Part shown: positions 35,412-43,934 of the stretch, piece by piece
How the letters are laid out: every line of letters begins with the position of its first letter
How positions within the stretch are numbered: position 1 is the first letter of the stretch
Assembly (NCBI GenBank): GCA_041917255.1
Contig: JAYRYA010000013.1
Coordinates: 1 to 64,000 of the forward strand
DNA length: 64,000 nt
Direction of reading: 5' to 3'
DNA from: Zoogloea sp041917255
Lineage (GTDB): Bacteria > Pseudomonadota > Gammaproteobacteria > Burkholderiales > Rhodocyclaceae
Translations under genes and position numbers: made by a program
Notes under the pieces: generated by a model
What the model was told of the DNA's origin: nothing
The model's database searches: none
The model's input: only the letters and a program-made list of their open reading frames with translations

Positions 35412-36392
35412 TCAGAACTGCCGCGCGAGGGGCGATTCGTCCATCAGGGCGATCTGCTCGCGCAGCGCGAGGATCATGTCCTGCCAGTAGCGCGGGGTGT
35501 CGAACCAGCTGAACGCCGCCGGGAAGGCGGGATCGTCCCAGCGCCGGGCGATCCAGCCGGCGTAGTGGATGAGGCGCAGGGTGCGCAGGGCTTCCACCAG
35601 ATGCAGGCTGGCCGGGTCGAAATCGGCGAACTGCTCGTAGCCTTCAAGCACATGATCGAGCTGGCGGGCCATCGCCTGGGCGTCGCCGGAGAGCAGCATC
35701 CACAGATCCTGCACCGCCGGGCCGCTGCGGGCGTCGTCGAAATCCACGAAATGCGGGCCGGCGTCGGTCCACAGCACATTGCCGCCGTGTACGTCGCCGT
35801 GGAGGCGGATCATCGGTTGCTCACCGGCCCGCTCGAAGCAGCGGCGCACGCCACCCAGCGCCTGATCCACCACCGACAGCCAGGTGCCCCTCAGCTCGGG
35901 CGGGAGGAAGGGCGAAGCGAGGAGTTCGTCGCGCGGTGCTTCGCCGAAGCTTTGGATCGTCAGTGCCGGCCGATGCGCGAAGGGCTTTTTCGCGCCGATG
36001 GCGTGGATGCGGCCAAGGAAGCGGCCCAGCCAGCCGAGCACTGCCGGGTCGTCCAGCTCGGGCGCACGGCCACCACGGCGGGGGAACAGCGCCACCCGGA
36101 AGCCTTCGTAGTGGTGAAGCGTGGCGCCGCCCACCGCCAGGGCCGGGACCGCGGGGATCTCGGCCTCGGCGAGTTCGGCGAGGAAGGCGTGCTCTTCGAG
36201 GATCGCTTCGTCGCTCCACCGCCCGGGGCGGTAGAACTTGGCAATCAGCGGCTGGGCGTCTTCGATGCCGACCTGATAGACGCGGTTCTCGTAGCTGTTG
36301 AGGGTGAGCAGGCGGCCATCGCAGACGAGGCCGCTGGCCTCGACCGCGGACAACACGAAATCCGGTGTCAGCGGTCCGAAGGGCGCCGTCAC
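35412..36392 (-). CDS. srkA: Stress response kinase A
   Basis: A 326-residue YihE/RdoA-family protein kinase of the aminoglycoside phosphotransferase fold. The N-terminal LNSYENRVYQVGIED and LIAKFYRPGRWSDEAILEEH are conserved. The catalytic loop LHGDVHGGNVLW near residue 196 and metal site FVDFDDARSGP follow. In E. coli SrkA counters stress-induced cell death. The start overlaps terC by four bases, so both are probably co-transcribed. Confidence 0.92.
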   Translation of the reverse strand: MTAPFGPLTPDFVLSAVEASGLVCDGRLLTLNSYENRVYQVGIEDAQPLIAKFYRPGRWSDEAILEEHAFLAELAEAEIPAVPALAVGGATLHHYEGFRVALFPRRGGRAPELDDPAVLGWLGRFLGRIHAIGAKKPFAHRPALTIQSFGEAPRDELLASPFLPPELRGTWLSVVDQALGGVRRCFERAGEQPMIRLHGDVHGGNVLWTDAGPHFVDFDDARSGPAVQDLWMLLSGDAQAMARQLDHVLEGYEQFADFDPASLHLVEALRTLRLIHYAGWIARRWDDPAFPAAFSWFDTPRYWQDMILALREQIALMDESPLARQF

Positions 36393-37153
36393 TCCTTGCT
36401 TTCCTCGCGCACGTAGGGCTCGTGGAGCTTGACCGGCGCGGTCTTGGCGGCGTGGCGGGCGCGCATGCGCAGGTTGAGCATTTCAACCAGCACCGAGAAG
36501 GCCATCGCCGAGTAGATGTAGCCCTTGGGCACGTGATGGCCGAAGGCGTCGGCCATCAGTACCACGCCGATCACCATAAGGAAGGAGAGCGCCAGCATCT
36601 TGACGGTGGGGTGGCGCGAGACGAACTCGCTGATCGGGCCGGAGGCAATCATCATCAGGCCGACCGAAGCGATCACCGCGGCGATCATCACCTGCAGGTT
36701 GTTGACCATGCCGATGGCGGTGATGATCGAATCGAGGGAGAACACGATGTCGATCACGATGATCTGCATGATCACCGCACCGAAGGTGGCCTTGACGGCG
36801 CTGGAGCTTTCGCCCTCCTCGCCTTCCATCAGCTGGTGCACCTCCTGGGTGCTCTTCCACACCAGGAACAGGCCACCGGCCAGGAGAATCAGGTCACGAC
36901 CGGAGAAGCCGTGCTCGAGCACCGTGACCAGCGGCTCGGTGAGCCCGGCCAGCCAGGACAGGACCATCAGCAGTCCGATGCGCATGAACATCGCCAGGAA
37001 CAGCCCGAGCCGGCGGGCGAAGGCGCGCTTCTCCTTGGGCAGCTTGTCCACCAGGATGGAGATGAAGATCACGTTGTCGATACCCAGCACCAGCTCGAGG
37101 GCGGTCAGGGTGAAGAAGGCGATCAGCAATTGCGGGTCGGTCAGGAATTCCAT
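36389..37153 (-). CDS. TerC family integral membrane protein
   Basis: A 254-residue polytopic protein. ALELVLGIDNVIFISILVDKL and VIDIVFSLDSIITAIGMV carry the paired GIDN / SLDS acidic motifs of TerC proteins, which are linked to metal (Mn) export at the membrane. The start at 37153 follows the conserved N-terminus; a clear ribosome binding site is not visible. Followed by srkA. Confidence 0.88.
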   Translation of the reverse strand: MEFLTDPQLLIAFFTLTALELVLGIDNVIFISILVDKLPKEKRAFARRLGLFLAMFMRIGLLMVLSWLAGLTEPLVTVLEHGFSGRDLILLAGGLFLVWKSTQEVHQLMEGEEGESSSAVKATFGAVIMQIIVIDIVFSLDSIITAIGMVNNLQVMIAAVIASVGLMMIASGPISEFVSRHPTVKMLALSFLMVIGVVLMADAFGHHVPKGYIYSAMAFSVLVEMLNLRMRARHAAKTAPVKLHEPYVREESKE

Positions 37154-37293
37154 GTTTACATTGAGGGTTGTTGCGGGATGCGCGCCCGCGTCGGCGAGCA
37201 CGCGAGGCGCATGGTCGCACGAAACGGGGCGGCTTGAGGACGCCGACGCGTGAGGATTTTCAGTCTGCCGGCTGCCAAGGCAGGCAGCGGCGT

Positions 37294-40200
37294 CTAGTGG
37301 CGTGTGGCGTAGGCGCGCATCCAGCGCTGCATCCGCGCGGCGGGCATGGGCCGCGCGATGCCGTGGCCCTGGACCAGATGACAACCGAGCTTGAGCAAGG
37401 CCTGACGGTGGCGCGGGGTCTCGACGCCTTCGGCAATCACCTCCCGCCGGAAGGCGGTGGCGAGGCCGATCATGCTCTGCACGGTGGCAAGGTCATCCTC
37501 GTCGTCGAGCATGTTGTGGATGATCGAGCGGTCGATCTTGATGCTGCGCACCGGCAGCTTGCGCAGGCTGCTCATGGCGCCGAAGCCGGTACCGAAGTCG
37601 TCGATGGCGAAGCTGACGCCCAGGTCGTTGCAGGCCGCCATGATCCGGGCGATGCCGGAGAGGTCGGTCATCGTGGTGGATTCGAGCACTTCGAGCTGCA
37701 GCAGGCCGGGGTCGAGCTCGGGGTGGGCTTCGAGCACCGAGCGCAGATGGGGGACGAAATCAGGGTGCGCCAGGTGGCGGGCCGAGATGTTGACGCTCAT
37801 CCGCGTGGCCAGGCCGGCCGCGCGCCAGGTGTCGAGCTGGGCCACGGCAGTGGCGAGCACCCACTTGCCCAGGTCGATCTCGCAGCGGGATTCGCTCACC
37901 GTGGGCAGGAATTCGGCGGGCAGGCGCAGGCCGAGCTCCGGGTGTTTCCAGCGGATCAGCGCCTCGACGCCGGACAAGGTGTTGGTGAGGGCATCGACCT
38001 TGGGCTGGTAGTGGAGCTCCAGCTCGCCCCCGGAGAGGGCCGATTCGACGCGGATCTGGGCGTCCCGGTGGGCACGCAGGCGGCGGTCGCGCTCGGGGTC
38101 GAAGAGGTGGAAACGGTTGCGGCCGGCGCGCTTGGCCAGATACATGGCCTGGTCGGCGTGGGCCAGCAGCACCTCGGGATCGGAGCCATCCAGCGGACAC
38201 AGGGTGACGCCGATGCTGGCGGTGACGCTCAGTTCACGGCCGTCGACGGTGATCGGGGCGGAGATGCTGGCGAGCAGGCGGGCAAACACCTGCTCGCATT
38301 CATCGGCGTGCTCGAGGCCGTTGTAGATCAGCGCGAACTCGTCGCCGCCCATCCGCGCCACGGTGTCGCCGGCGCGGGTGGAGGCCTGCAGGCGGCGGGC
38401 GATCTCCACCAGCAGGCGGTCGCCCACGTGGTGGCCGAGGCTGTCATTGACCGGCTTGAAGCCGTCGAGGTCGAGATAGGCGACGGCCGCCAGGGTGCCG
38501 TTGCGCTCGGCCTGGGCCAGGGACATGCGCATCCGGTCGGCCAGCAGGCTGCGGTTGGGCAGCTGGGTGAGCACGTCGTGGTAGGCGAGGTGCTCGAGCT
38601 GGCGCTGGTTCTCCTTCATGTCGGTGATGTCGGTGAACAGGCCAACATAATGGGTGGTCTGGCCGGCTTCGTTGCGCACCGCCGAGATGTTGCCGAGCTG
38701 GGCGTAGAACTCCCCGTTCTTCTTGCGGCTCCAGGTTTCGCCCTGCCACACGCCGTCGCGCAGCAGGTCGGCCCACATGGCGTCGTAGTAGGCCGCGTCG
38801 TGCAGGCCGGAGCGCAGCAGGCGGCTGTGCTGGCCGATGACCTCGTCGCGGGTGTAGCCGGTGAGGGTGCAGAAGCTGTCGTTCACCTCGAGGATGCGGG
38901 CATCCGGGTCGGTGATGATGATGCTCTCGTGGGCGTGGCGGAACACGCTGGCGGTGAGGCGCAGGTAGTCTTCGGCAGCCACCCGGGCGGTGACGTCGTT
39001 GAGGGTGCCGGAGGTGCCCACGAGAGTGTTGTCGGCATCGACGATGGCGCGGGCGTACAGATCCAGCCAGCGGAAGCTGCCGTCGCGGCACTTCACCCGC
39101 AGGGTGGCGCTGCAGTGGTCCTGGGCGCGCTCGACCAGCGGCTTGAGGGCTTCGCGGCGGGCGTCCTGGTCGTCCGGGTGCAGGAAGTCGAGGAAGCTGT
39201 GGCCGATGGATTCATCCACAGGATGGCCGGTGATCTCGGCCCACGCGGGGTTGAGGAGCTGCCAGCGGCCGCGGGCATCGGTCTGGAAGATGACCTCGCG
39301 CACGCTGTCGAAGACCTGCTGGTAGCGGATCTGGCTTTCCAGCAGGGCCTGGGTGGTGCTGCGCATGGCGCTGATGTCGGCGATGCTGCCCACCATCCGC
39401 CGCGGGCGGCCGTCCTGATCGTAATCCACCACGTCGCCGCGGTCGCGCACCCACAGCCAGTGGCCGTCGGCGTGAGAAAGGCGGTATTCGGCCACGTAGG
39501 TGCCGCCGCCGTCGAGGCAGGCGCTCACCGCCCTGTCCACCCGCTCCCGATCTTCGGGATGGATCAGGGCCTGCAGGTCGGACTGAGTGTGGTTGAGCCA
39601 GCGATCGTCGAGGCCCAGCATCGTGCACCAGTGCCGGTTGTGGCTGAAGCGACCGGTGACGAGGTTGTAATCCCAGATGCCTTCGCCGATGGTGGCCAGC
39701 ACATCGGCGAGCTTCTTGCGGCTGCGCTGGGCGGAGCGCTGCTCGCGCACCCGCTCGCTCACGTCGTAGGCCAAACCCACGGTACCGACGACCAGCCCGT
39801 CGGGGCTGCGTGCCGGCGCCTTGTAGGTTTCGAACCAGACCGCCGCCTCGCCGTCGACCCGGTCAACCCGGCTGACGGGCTGGCCGTCGCGCATCACCTG
39901 GGCGTCTTCGGCACGCTCGGCATCGGCAACGGACCGGGGAAAGAGTTCGAGATCGGTCTTGCCGATCACCGCCTGGGGCATGGCCTGCCCGCAAAATTCG
40001 GCAAAACTGCGATTGACGATGAGGTAGCGCCCGTCGCGCCCCTTCAGCCACATGCGCAGGGGAAGACCGTTGATCAGGGCTGCCGCGCCTACGGCGCCAC
40101 CGCCGGCGTCGGCGGCGCTTTCAGCCAGCGTCAGCTCGGAGATGGGTGTCTGGGCCGCCAGGCCCGCCTGGAGGGCGCGCAGCACCGTGTGGGCGCCGAG

Positions 40201-40350
40201 GTAACGCTGTCCCGGCCCGTCCTCCCCCACCGCCACGGAATCGAGGCCTTGGGTGAGCAGGCAGGAGAGGGCGTCGAGCAGACTGCTGTCGGGGGACAGC
40301 CGTCCGGCAGCGCAGTTCTGCATATCCCGGGAGGCGTGATCTAACGTCAT
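37294..40350 (-). CDS. PAS-PAS-PAS-PAS-GGDEF-EAL cyclic-di-GMP enzyme
   Basis: A 1018-residue soluble signalling protein. Four PAS domains lie at about residues 95-210, 215-335, 345-465 and 470-590. A diguanylate cyclase domain follows with intact GGDEF (from residue 668), then a phosphodiesterase domain with intact EAL (796-798), DDFGTGFGAM and EGVET. Both halves appear catalytically competent, so net activity probably depends on PAS ligand or redox input. No membrane segment, so it senses a cytosolic cue. It ends about 140 bp before terC on the same strand. Confidence 0.92.
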   Translation of the reverse strand: MTLDHASRDMQNCAAGRLSPDSSLLDALSCLLTQGLDSVAVGEDGPGQRYLGAHTVLRALQAGLAAQTPISELTLAESAADAGGGAVGAAALINGLPLRMWLKGRDGRYLIVNRSFAEFCGQAMPQAVIGKTDLELFPRSVADAERAEDAQVMRDGQPVSRVDRVDGEAAVWFETYKAPARSPDGLVVGTVGLAYDVSERVREQRSAQRSRKKLADVLATIGEGIWDYNLVTGRFSHNRHWCTMLGLDDRWLNHTQSDLQALIHPEDRERVDRAVSACLDGGGTYVAEYRLSHADGHWLWVRDRGDVVDYDQDGRPRRMVGSIADISAMRSTTQALLESQIRYQQVFDSVREVIFQTDARGRWQLLNPAWAEITGHPVDESIGHSFLDFLHPDDQDARREALKPLVERAQDHCSATLRVKCRDGSFRWLDLYARAIVDADNTLVGTSGTLNDVTARVAAEDYLRLTASVFRHAHESIIITDPDARILEVNDSFCTLTGYTRDEVIGQHSRLLRSGLHDAAYYDAMWADLLRDGVWQGETWSRKKNGEFYAQLGNISAVRNEAGQTTHYVGLFTDITDMKENQRQLEHLAYHDVLTQLPNRSLLADRMRMSLAQAERNGTLAAVAYLDLDGFKPVNDSLGHHVGDRLLVEIARRLQASTRAGDTVARMGGDEFALIYNGLEHADECEQVFARLLASISAPITVDGRELSVTASIGVTLCPLDGSDPEVLLAHADQAMYLAKRAGRNRFHLFDPERDRRLRAHRDAQIRVESALSGGELELHYQPKVDALTNTLSGVEALIRWKHPELGLRLPAEFLPTVSESRCEIDLGKWVLATAVAQLDTWRAAGLATRMSVNISARHLAHPDFVPHLRSVLEAHPELDPGLLQLEVLESTTMTDLSGIARIMAACNDLGVSFAIDDFGTGFGAMSSLRKLPVRSIKIDRSIIHNMLDDEDDLATVQSMIGLATAFRREVIAEGVETPRHRQALLKLGCHLVQGHGIARPMPAARMQRWMRAYATRH

Positions 40351-40497
40351 GCTGATTTATCAATTTTTCCAGTTTCCACGATGGTGCATCGGACCGCCTG
40401 GATTGCCAAGGCAGGAAGTCCCACACCAAGGCGACGGATATCACGGCAACACCGGATTCCAGACCGGAAAAGTGACTTATCACCGCAGGACGACGCA

Positions 40498-41766
40498 TCA
40501 GCCCTCCCGACCGTCGCTGCGGCGGCTGAGGTAGATCGGCACCAGCCGGCTCGCCCACGGCACGAAGACGATCAACCAGCCGACGCCGGCCATCACCAGC
40601 AGCAGCGTCTGCGCGGCCGGGAACATGTCGGCCAGCACCCGCAGCAGCGCCACCCCGTGCAGGCCGAGGGTGAGGCGCCAGGTCAGGGCGTCGGCCACCA
40701 GCGGGCGCCCTGAATGGCCCAGGGTGACGCGGGACACCATCGCCAGGGTCATTGTCGCGAAGTAGCCCACCGCCAGCGCGTGCAGGGGTGCAAGGCCCAG
40801 CACCTCGACGCCCGCCAGATGCAGCACGCCCTGCACTCCGGCCAGCAGCCAGGCGATGCCCAGCCATAGGAAACCGATGTGCAGCATCGCCAGCAGGCGC
40901 ACCTCGAAGCTGCGCGGCAGCTGCCACTTCCAGCTCAGCCACAGGGCCGTGCCAGCGCCGAGCAGGTCGGTCGGCGCAGCCCAGGCGGCCAGCCCGATCA
41001 TATCCAGCAGGCCGTGAAACGCCGTCACCCCGAGCAGCACGCGCAGCGTCCAGTCTGGCCGCACCACCTCATAGCGGGGCAGCGCCGAGCTGGAGAAGAA
41101 GGGAATCATCCGGTGGCTGACCACCATGAAGAGCGGCGCCAGCAACCCATACACGCCGATCGACAGGCCGACCCGCGCCGCCAGCGGCGCCCCCGTCGCG
41201 GCAAAGACGACCCACGCCACCAGCCCCATCACGCCAGCTGCCAGTGCCAGCCAGGCCGTACCCGCGTGCAGCCGCGGTTTGCCTTCCCGGAAAGCGACCG
41301 GATGGAGCACTGCAAGCGCCATGCCCCAGCCCGCCAGCACCAGTGCCAACCCGAGCACGCGCAGCCACGCGGTGTCGATCAAGAGGCCCAGATCGAACAG
41401 CAGCCAGCCCGACACAAGCCCCAGCCACGGCCACCGCGCTGCGCTGCCCGGCGTATCGGCCATGCCCTGCCAGCGGGGCATGGCGGTCATCAGGAAGCCG
41501 AACACGAAGAAGGGAAACACCCCGTAGGCCGCCCACAGCCCATGCACCCAGCCCGGTGGCCACGGCAACGCGGGACCGGCCATGGCACCGGTGCGGGCAA
41601 GGAGCTCCCACACCCACGGCAGGAAGGCCAGCACGCTCTGTACTGCCCCGGCAAGGAACATCGGCCTGTGCGGTGCAGCGAACAGGATCGCCGCACGGAA
41701 TGCCGGCGCGGGCGGAACCGGCGGCGGCGCAGCGGGCCGGGGCTGGAGCTGGATGGGTTTTTGCAT
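40498..41766 (-). CDS. nnrS: NnrS family nitric oxide response membrane protein
   Basis: A 422-residue haem- and copper-containing-type membrane protein with about twelve hydrophobic helices. The start LFAAPHRPMFLAGAVQSVL and the internal VSHRMIPFFSSSALPRY and TLGHSGRPLVAD contain the family His residues. NnrS protects against nitric oxide and is usually switched on by Dnr/NnrR. Divergent from the dnr-type regulator. Confidence 0.9.
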   Translation of the reverse strand: MQKPIQLQPRPAAPPPVPPAPAFRAAILFAAPHRPMFLAGAVQSVLAFLPWVWELLARTGAMAGPALPWPPGWVHGLWAAYGVFPFFVFGFLMTAMPRWQGMADTPGSAARWPWLGLVSGWLLFDLGLLIDTAWLRVLGLALVLAGWGMALAVLHPVAFREGKPRLHAGTAWLALAAGVMGLVAWVVFAATGAPLAARVGLSIGVYGLLAPLFMVVSHRMIPFFSSSALPRYEVVRPDWTLRVLLGVTAFHGLLDMIGLAAWAAPTDLLGAGTALWLSWKWQLPRSFEVRLLAMLHIGFLWLGIAWLLAGVQGVLHLAGVEVLGLAPLHALAVGYFATMTLAMVSRVTLGHSGRPLVADALTWRLTLGLHGVALLRVLADMFPAAQTLLLVMAGVGWLIVFVPWASRLVPIYLSRRSDGREG

Positions 41767-41871
41767 GTTTGATGAGTCAAAAAGTCAGCAAATGGCTGTG
41801 AAGCCGGCTGTGAGGCGGGCGCCCGGGGTTAGAATCGAAAGGGTGAAGTCGCCCACGTTGAAAGCCTGCCC

Positions 41872-42564
41872 ATGAGTACCGACAAGATTGACATCCCCGG
41901 CTTGCTCAGCCGGATGCCCCTGTTCAGCGCCCTGTCCCCCGAAGACCTCGCCCACATGGCGGCCGCCACACGGGAGAAGCGTCTGCAGAAAGGCGAGCGC
42001 TTGTTCCAGCGGGGCGAATCCCCGAAAGGCTTCTTCCTGGTCGTGTGGGGGCAGATCAAGCTGGCCTTCACCTCTGCCCAGGGCAACGAGAAGGTCGTCG
42101 AGATCCTCGGGCCGCTCCAGAGCTTTGGCGAGGCAGTGATGTTCCTCGACCAGCCCTATCCGGTGCTCGGCGAGGCGCTCTCCGACAGCCTGCTGCTGCA
42201 CATTGGCTCGAACGCGGTGTTCGACCAGATCGAGCAGGATCCTCACTTTGCCCGCAAGCTGCTGGCGGGCATGTCGATCCGCCTGCACTCGATGGTCCGC
42301 GACGTGGAATCCTACGCCCTGCGCTCGTCCACCCAGCGGGTCATCGGCTACCTGCTGCAGCTGGCCGAAAGCGCCCCCTCCGCGCCCGGCGGGCGTCACG
42401 AGGTGGAACTGCCGACCAGCAAGCAGGTGATCGCCTCGCGCCTCAGCCTGACCCCCGAAACGCTCTCGCGCATCTTCCACGAACTGTCGGAAGGCGGGCT
42501 GATCTCGGTGCACGGCAAACACATCGTGATCCACGATGCCGCCAAGCTGGCCCTCCACGACTGA
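41872..42564 (+). CDS. dnr: Crp/Fnr-family regulator, Dnr type
   Basis: A 230-residue CRP-fold regulator. The N-terminal cyclic-nucleotide-like domain (RLFQRGESPKGFFLVVWGQIKL) is followed by a dimerisation helix and a winged HTH with LPTSKQVIASRLSLTPETLSRIFHEL. There are no cysteines at all, so it cannot carry the FNR iron-sulphur cluster; Dnr-type nitric oxide sensing through haem fits better. Divergent from nnrS and close to nirJN, with matching binding sites nearby. Confidence 0.85.
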   Translation: MSTDKIDIPGLLSRMPLFSALSPEDLAHMAAATREKRLQKGERLFQRGESPKGFFLVVWGQIKLAFTSAQGNEKVVEILGPLQSFGEAVMFLDQPYPVLGEALSDSLLLHIGSNAVFDQIEQDPHFARKLLAGMSIRLHSMVRDVESYALRSSTQRVIGYLLQLAESAPSAPGGRHEVELPTSKQVIASRLSLTPETLSRIFHELSEGGLISVHGKHIVIHDAAKLALHD

Positions 42565-42573
42565 AGATCCGCC

Positions 42574-42813
42574 TCAGACTGCGGCCGCGTGGCGGATGTG
42601 GACGTGGAACTCTCCGCCTTCCGTGGACTCGGTGCGGTGAGTGTAGCCATTGCGCCGCAGGATGTCGTACAGCGGCCCTGGTTCGCGGTAAAGCATCAGG
42701 AGCACCTCACCGTCCGGCGGCATCGTGTCGAGCGCCTCGAGGGTCAGGTTGAGGGGTTCGGGCGGCATCAGACCGCGGGCGTCGACGATGATGGGCGTGG
42801 TGTTGTCAGTCAT
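42574..42813 (-). CDS. DUF2249 protein
   Basis: A 79-residue protein of the DUF2249 (TusA-like) fold. VDARGLMPPEPLNLTLEAL is the typical first motif; the Cys of TusA is replaced. Short proteins of this family occur near denitrification and nitric oxide genes in many proteobacteria, with unknown function. The start at 42813 (MTDNTTPII) is preferred over an upstream ATG. A Dnr-type box lies 73 bp upstream. Confidence 0.8.
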   Translation of the reverse strand: MTDNTTPIIVDARGLMPPEPLNLTLEALDTMPPDGEVLLMLYREPGPLYDILRRNGYTHRTESTEGGEFHVHIRHAAAV

Positions 42814-42885
42814 GGCATGCTCGGGAAAAAATGGGCAGAAACGCCGCAAAGGCCTTCAGATTGTCTCAATCGCCCCGGGTCAACC

Positions 42886-42899
42886 TTGAGCACGGTCAA
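42886..42899. promoter_or_regulatory. Dnr/FNR-type box
   Basis: TTGAG-CACG-GTCAA keeps the TTGA-N6-TCAA core. Upstream of the DUF2249 gene on the minus strand, with a candidate -10 GACAAT at 42865-42860. The centre-to--10 distance (about 30 bp) is close to a class II activator position. Confidence 0.6.
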
Positions 42900-42986
42900 G
42901 CCGCTCAACGGTTGGCGTGCCACAGGTCTCATACGAAAACCCGGATTGGGTGATAAATTCGCGGCCATGCTGAATGAGACTGAATC

Positions 42987-43343
42987 GTGAAGGAAGGCTC
43001 CGCCCTGCTCGCCGCCCTGGCCCTGGCGGCGGGAATCGCTTATTGGTCCGACCACTTCCGCACGGAAGGCTGGAAATCCGCTCCCAACGCTGAGAGCCCC
43101 TTCCCCCACCAGCAGACCACTACCCACTCGCCCAGCCCGGAGCCGCCACCTGCCGCCCCGGAACGCCTGGAAGTCCACACCGCCAGTGATGCCACCGACA
43201 AGACCGCCGTGTGTGCCGAACTGCAGGAGGTGATCGAGGGCGTGGATGCCGCACTCCTCCATCCCCAATCGCCCGGCTCGGCCGAACAACTCCTCAACCG
43301 CCGCCGGATCTACGTGGAAAAGCGCATGGCGCTGGGCTGCTGA
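42987..43343 (+). CDS. Membrane-anchored protein of unknown function, paralogue 1
   Basis: A 118-residue protein with an N-terminal hydrophobic anchor (KEGSALLAALALAAGIAYW), a Pro/Ser/Thr-rich linker (PSPEPPPAAPE) and a small C-terminal domain that begins with Cys and ends in LGC. The C-terminus (VCAELQEVIEGVDAALLHPQ) aligns with the next gene. I do not recognise the family. The C-terminal part may lie in the periplasm with a disulphide between its two cysteines. Confidence 0.65.
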   Translation: MKEGSALLAALALAAGIAYWSDHFRTEGWKSAPNAESPFPHQQTTTHSPSPEPPPAAPERLEVHTASDATDKTAVCAELQEVIEGVDAALLHPQSPGSAEQLLNRRRIYVEKRMALGC

Positions 43344-43364
43344 CCCTCCGGTCCCGATGTCTGC

Positions 43365-43919
43365 ATGATGAAGGAAAGCTCGATCCTGCTCGTCGCCTTG
43401 CTGCTCACCGCCGCGATGGCGTGGTGGTCGGCCGAACATCCGCAGACACCGGCAACCCCCACCGACGCGCCGACGCCCGCCCCCATGCCGCCTCCAGCAC
43501 CGGCGCCGGCCATCCCGACACCATCCGCGGCGGCACCGCTACCTCAGCCTGCTGCCCGGGCGGACCAAGCCTATCGTTGCCTGCGAGGCGGCACGCCGAC
43601 CTTCTCGGACCGCCCCTGCGCGCCGGGCGAAGCGCAGGAGATCATCACCCTGCGCACGCCGTCGCCGGGCACGCCCACCGCGAGCTATCAGGAGCAATAT
43701 GAACGCCTGGTGGCCAGCCGACCTGTCGTGCCGACACCCCGGCCATTACCCCGGCAGCATGACGAGGCCGACCGGAAGGCCGCCGAATGCGCGCATTGGC
43801 TGACGGTGATCCACGACATCGACACGAGCATGCGCCAGCCCCAGAGCGGCCCGATGATGGATCACCTCTCCGCGCGCCGGCGCGCAGCCCACGACCGTCG
43901 TTTCACGCTGGGCTGCTGA
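43365..43919 (+). CDS. Membrane-anchored DUF4124-like protein, paralogue 2
   Basis: A 184-residue protein built like its upstream neighbour: N-terminal anchor (SSILLVALLLTAAMAWWSA), long proline-rich linker, then a DUF4124-like module (AYRCLRGGTPTFSDRPC) not present in paralogue 1, and the shared C-terminal domain ending FTLGC. The two genes look like a tandem duplication with domain gain or loss. Likely periplasmic; function unknown. Confidence 0.65.
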   Translation: MMKESSILLVALLLTAAMAWWSAEHPQTPATPTDAPTPAPMPPPAPAPAIPTPSAAAPLPQPAARADQAYRCLRGGTPTFSDRPCAPGEAQEIITLRTPSPGTPTASYQEQYERLVASRPVVPTPRPLPRQHDEADRKAAECAHWLTVIHDIDTSMRQPQSGPMMDHLSARRRAAHDRRFTLGC

Positions 43920-43934
43920 CGACCCCCGCGGCGC

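Noticed and set aside
37168..40344. A very long open frame opposite the GGDEF-EAL gene
   Set aside because: Its His/Gly/Ala/Val-rich translation has no domain; it is an antisense shadow of a GC-rich gene. The same holds for long frames opposite mgdC (5300-8068), nirJN (43938-46742) and others.
41768..41781. TTTGA-TGAG-TCAAA as a Dnr box of nnrS
   Set aside because: Spacing between half-sites is 4, not 6 bases, and it lies directly before the nnrS start codon, too close for an activator site.
41872..42564. True FNR oxygen sensor
   Set aside because: The protein contains no cysteine, so no iron-sulphur cluster can form.
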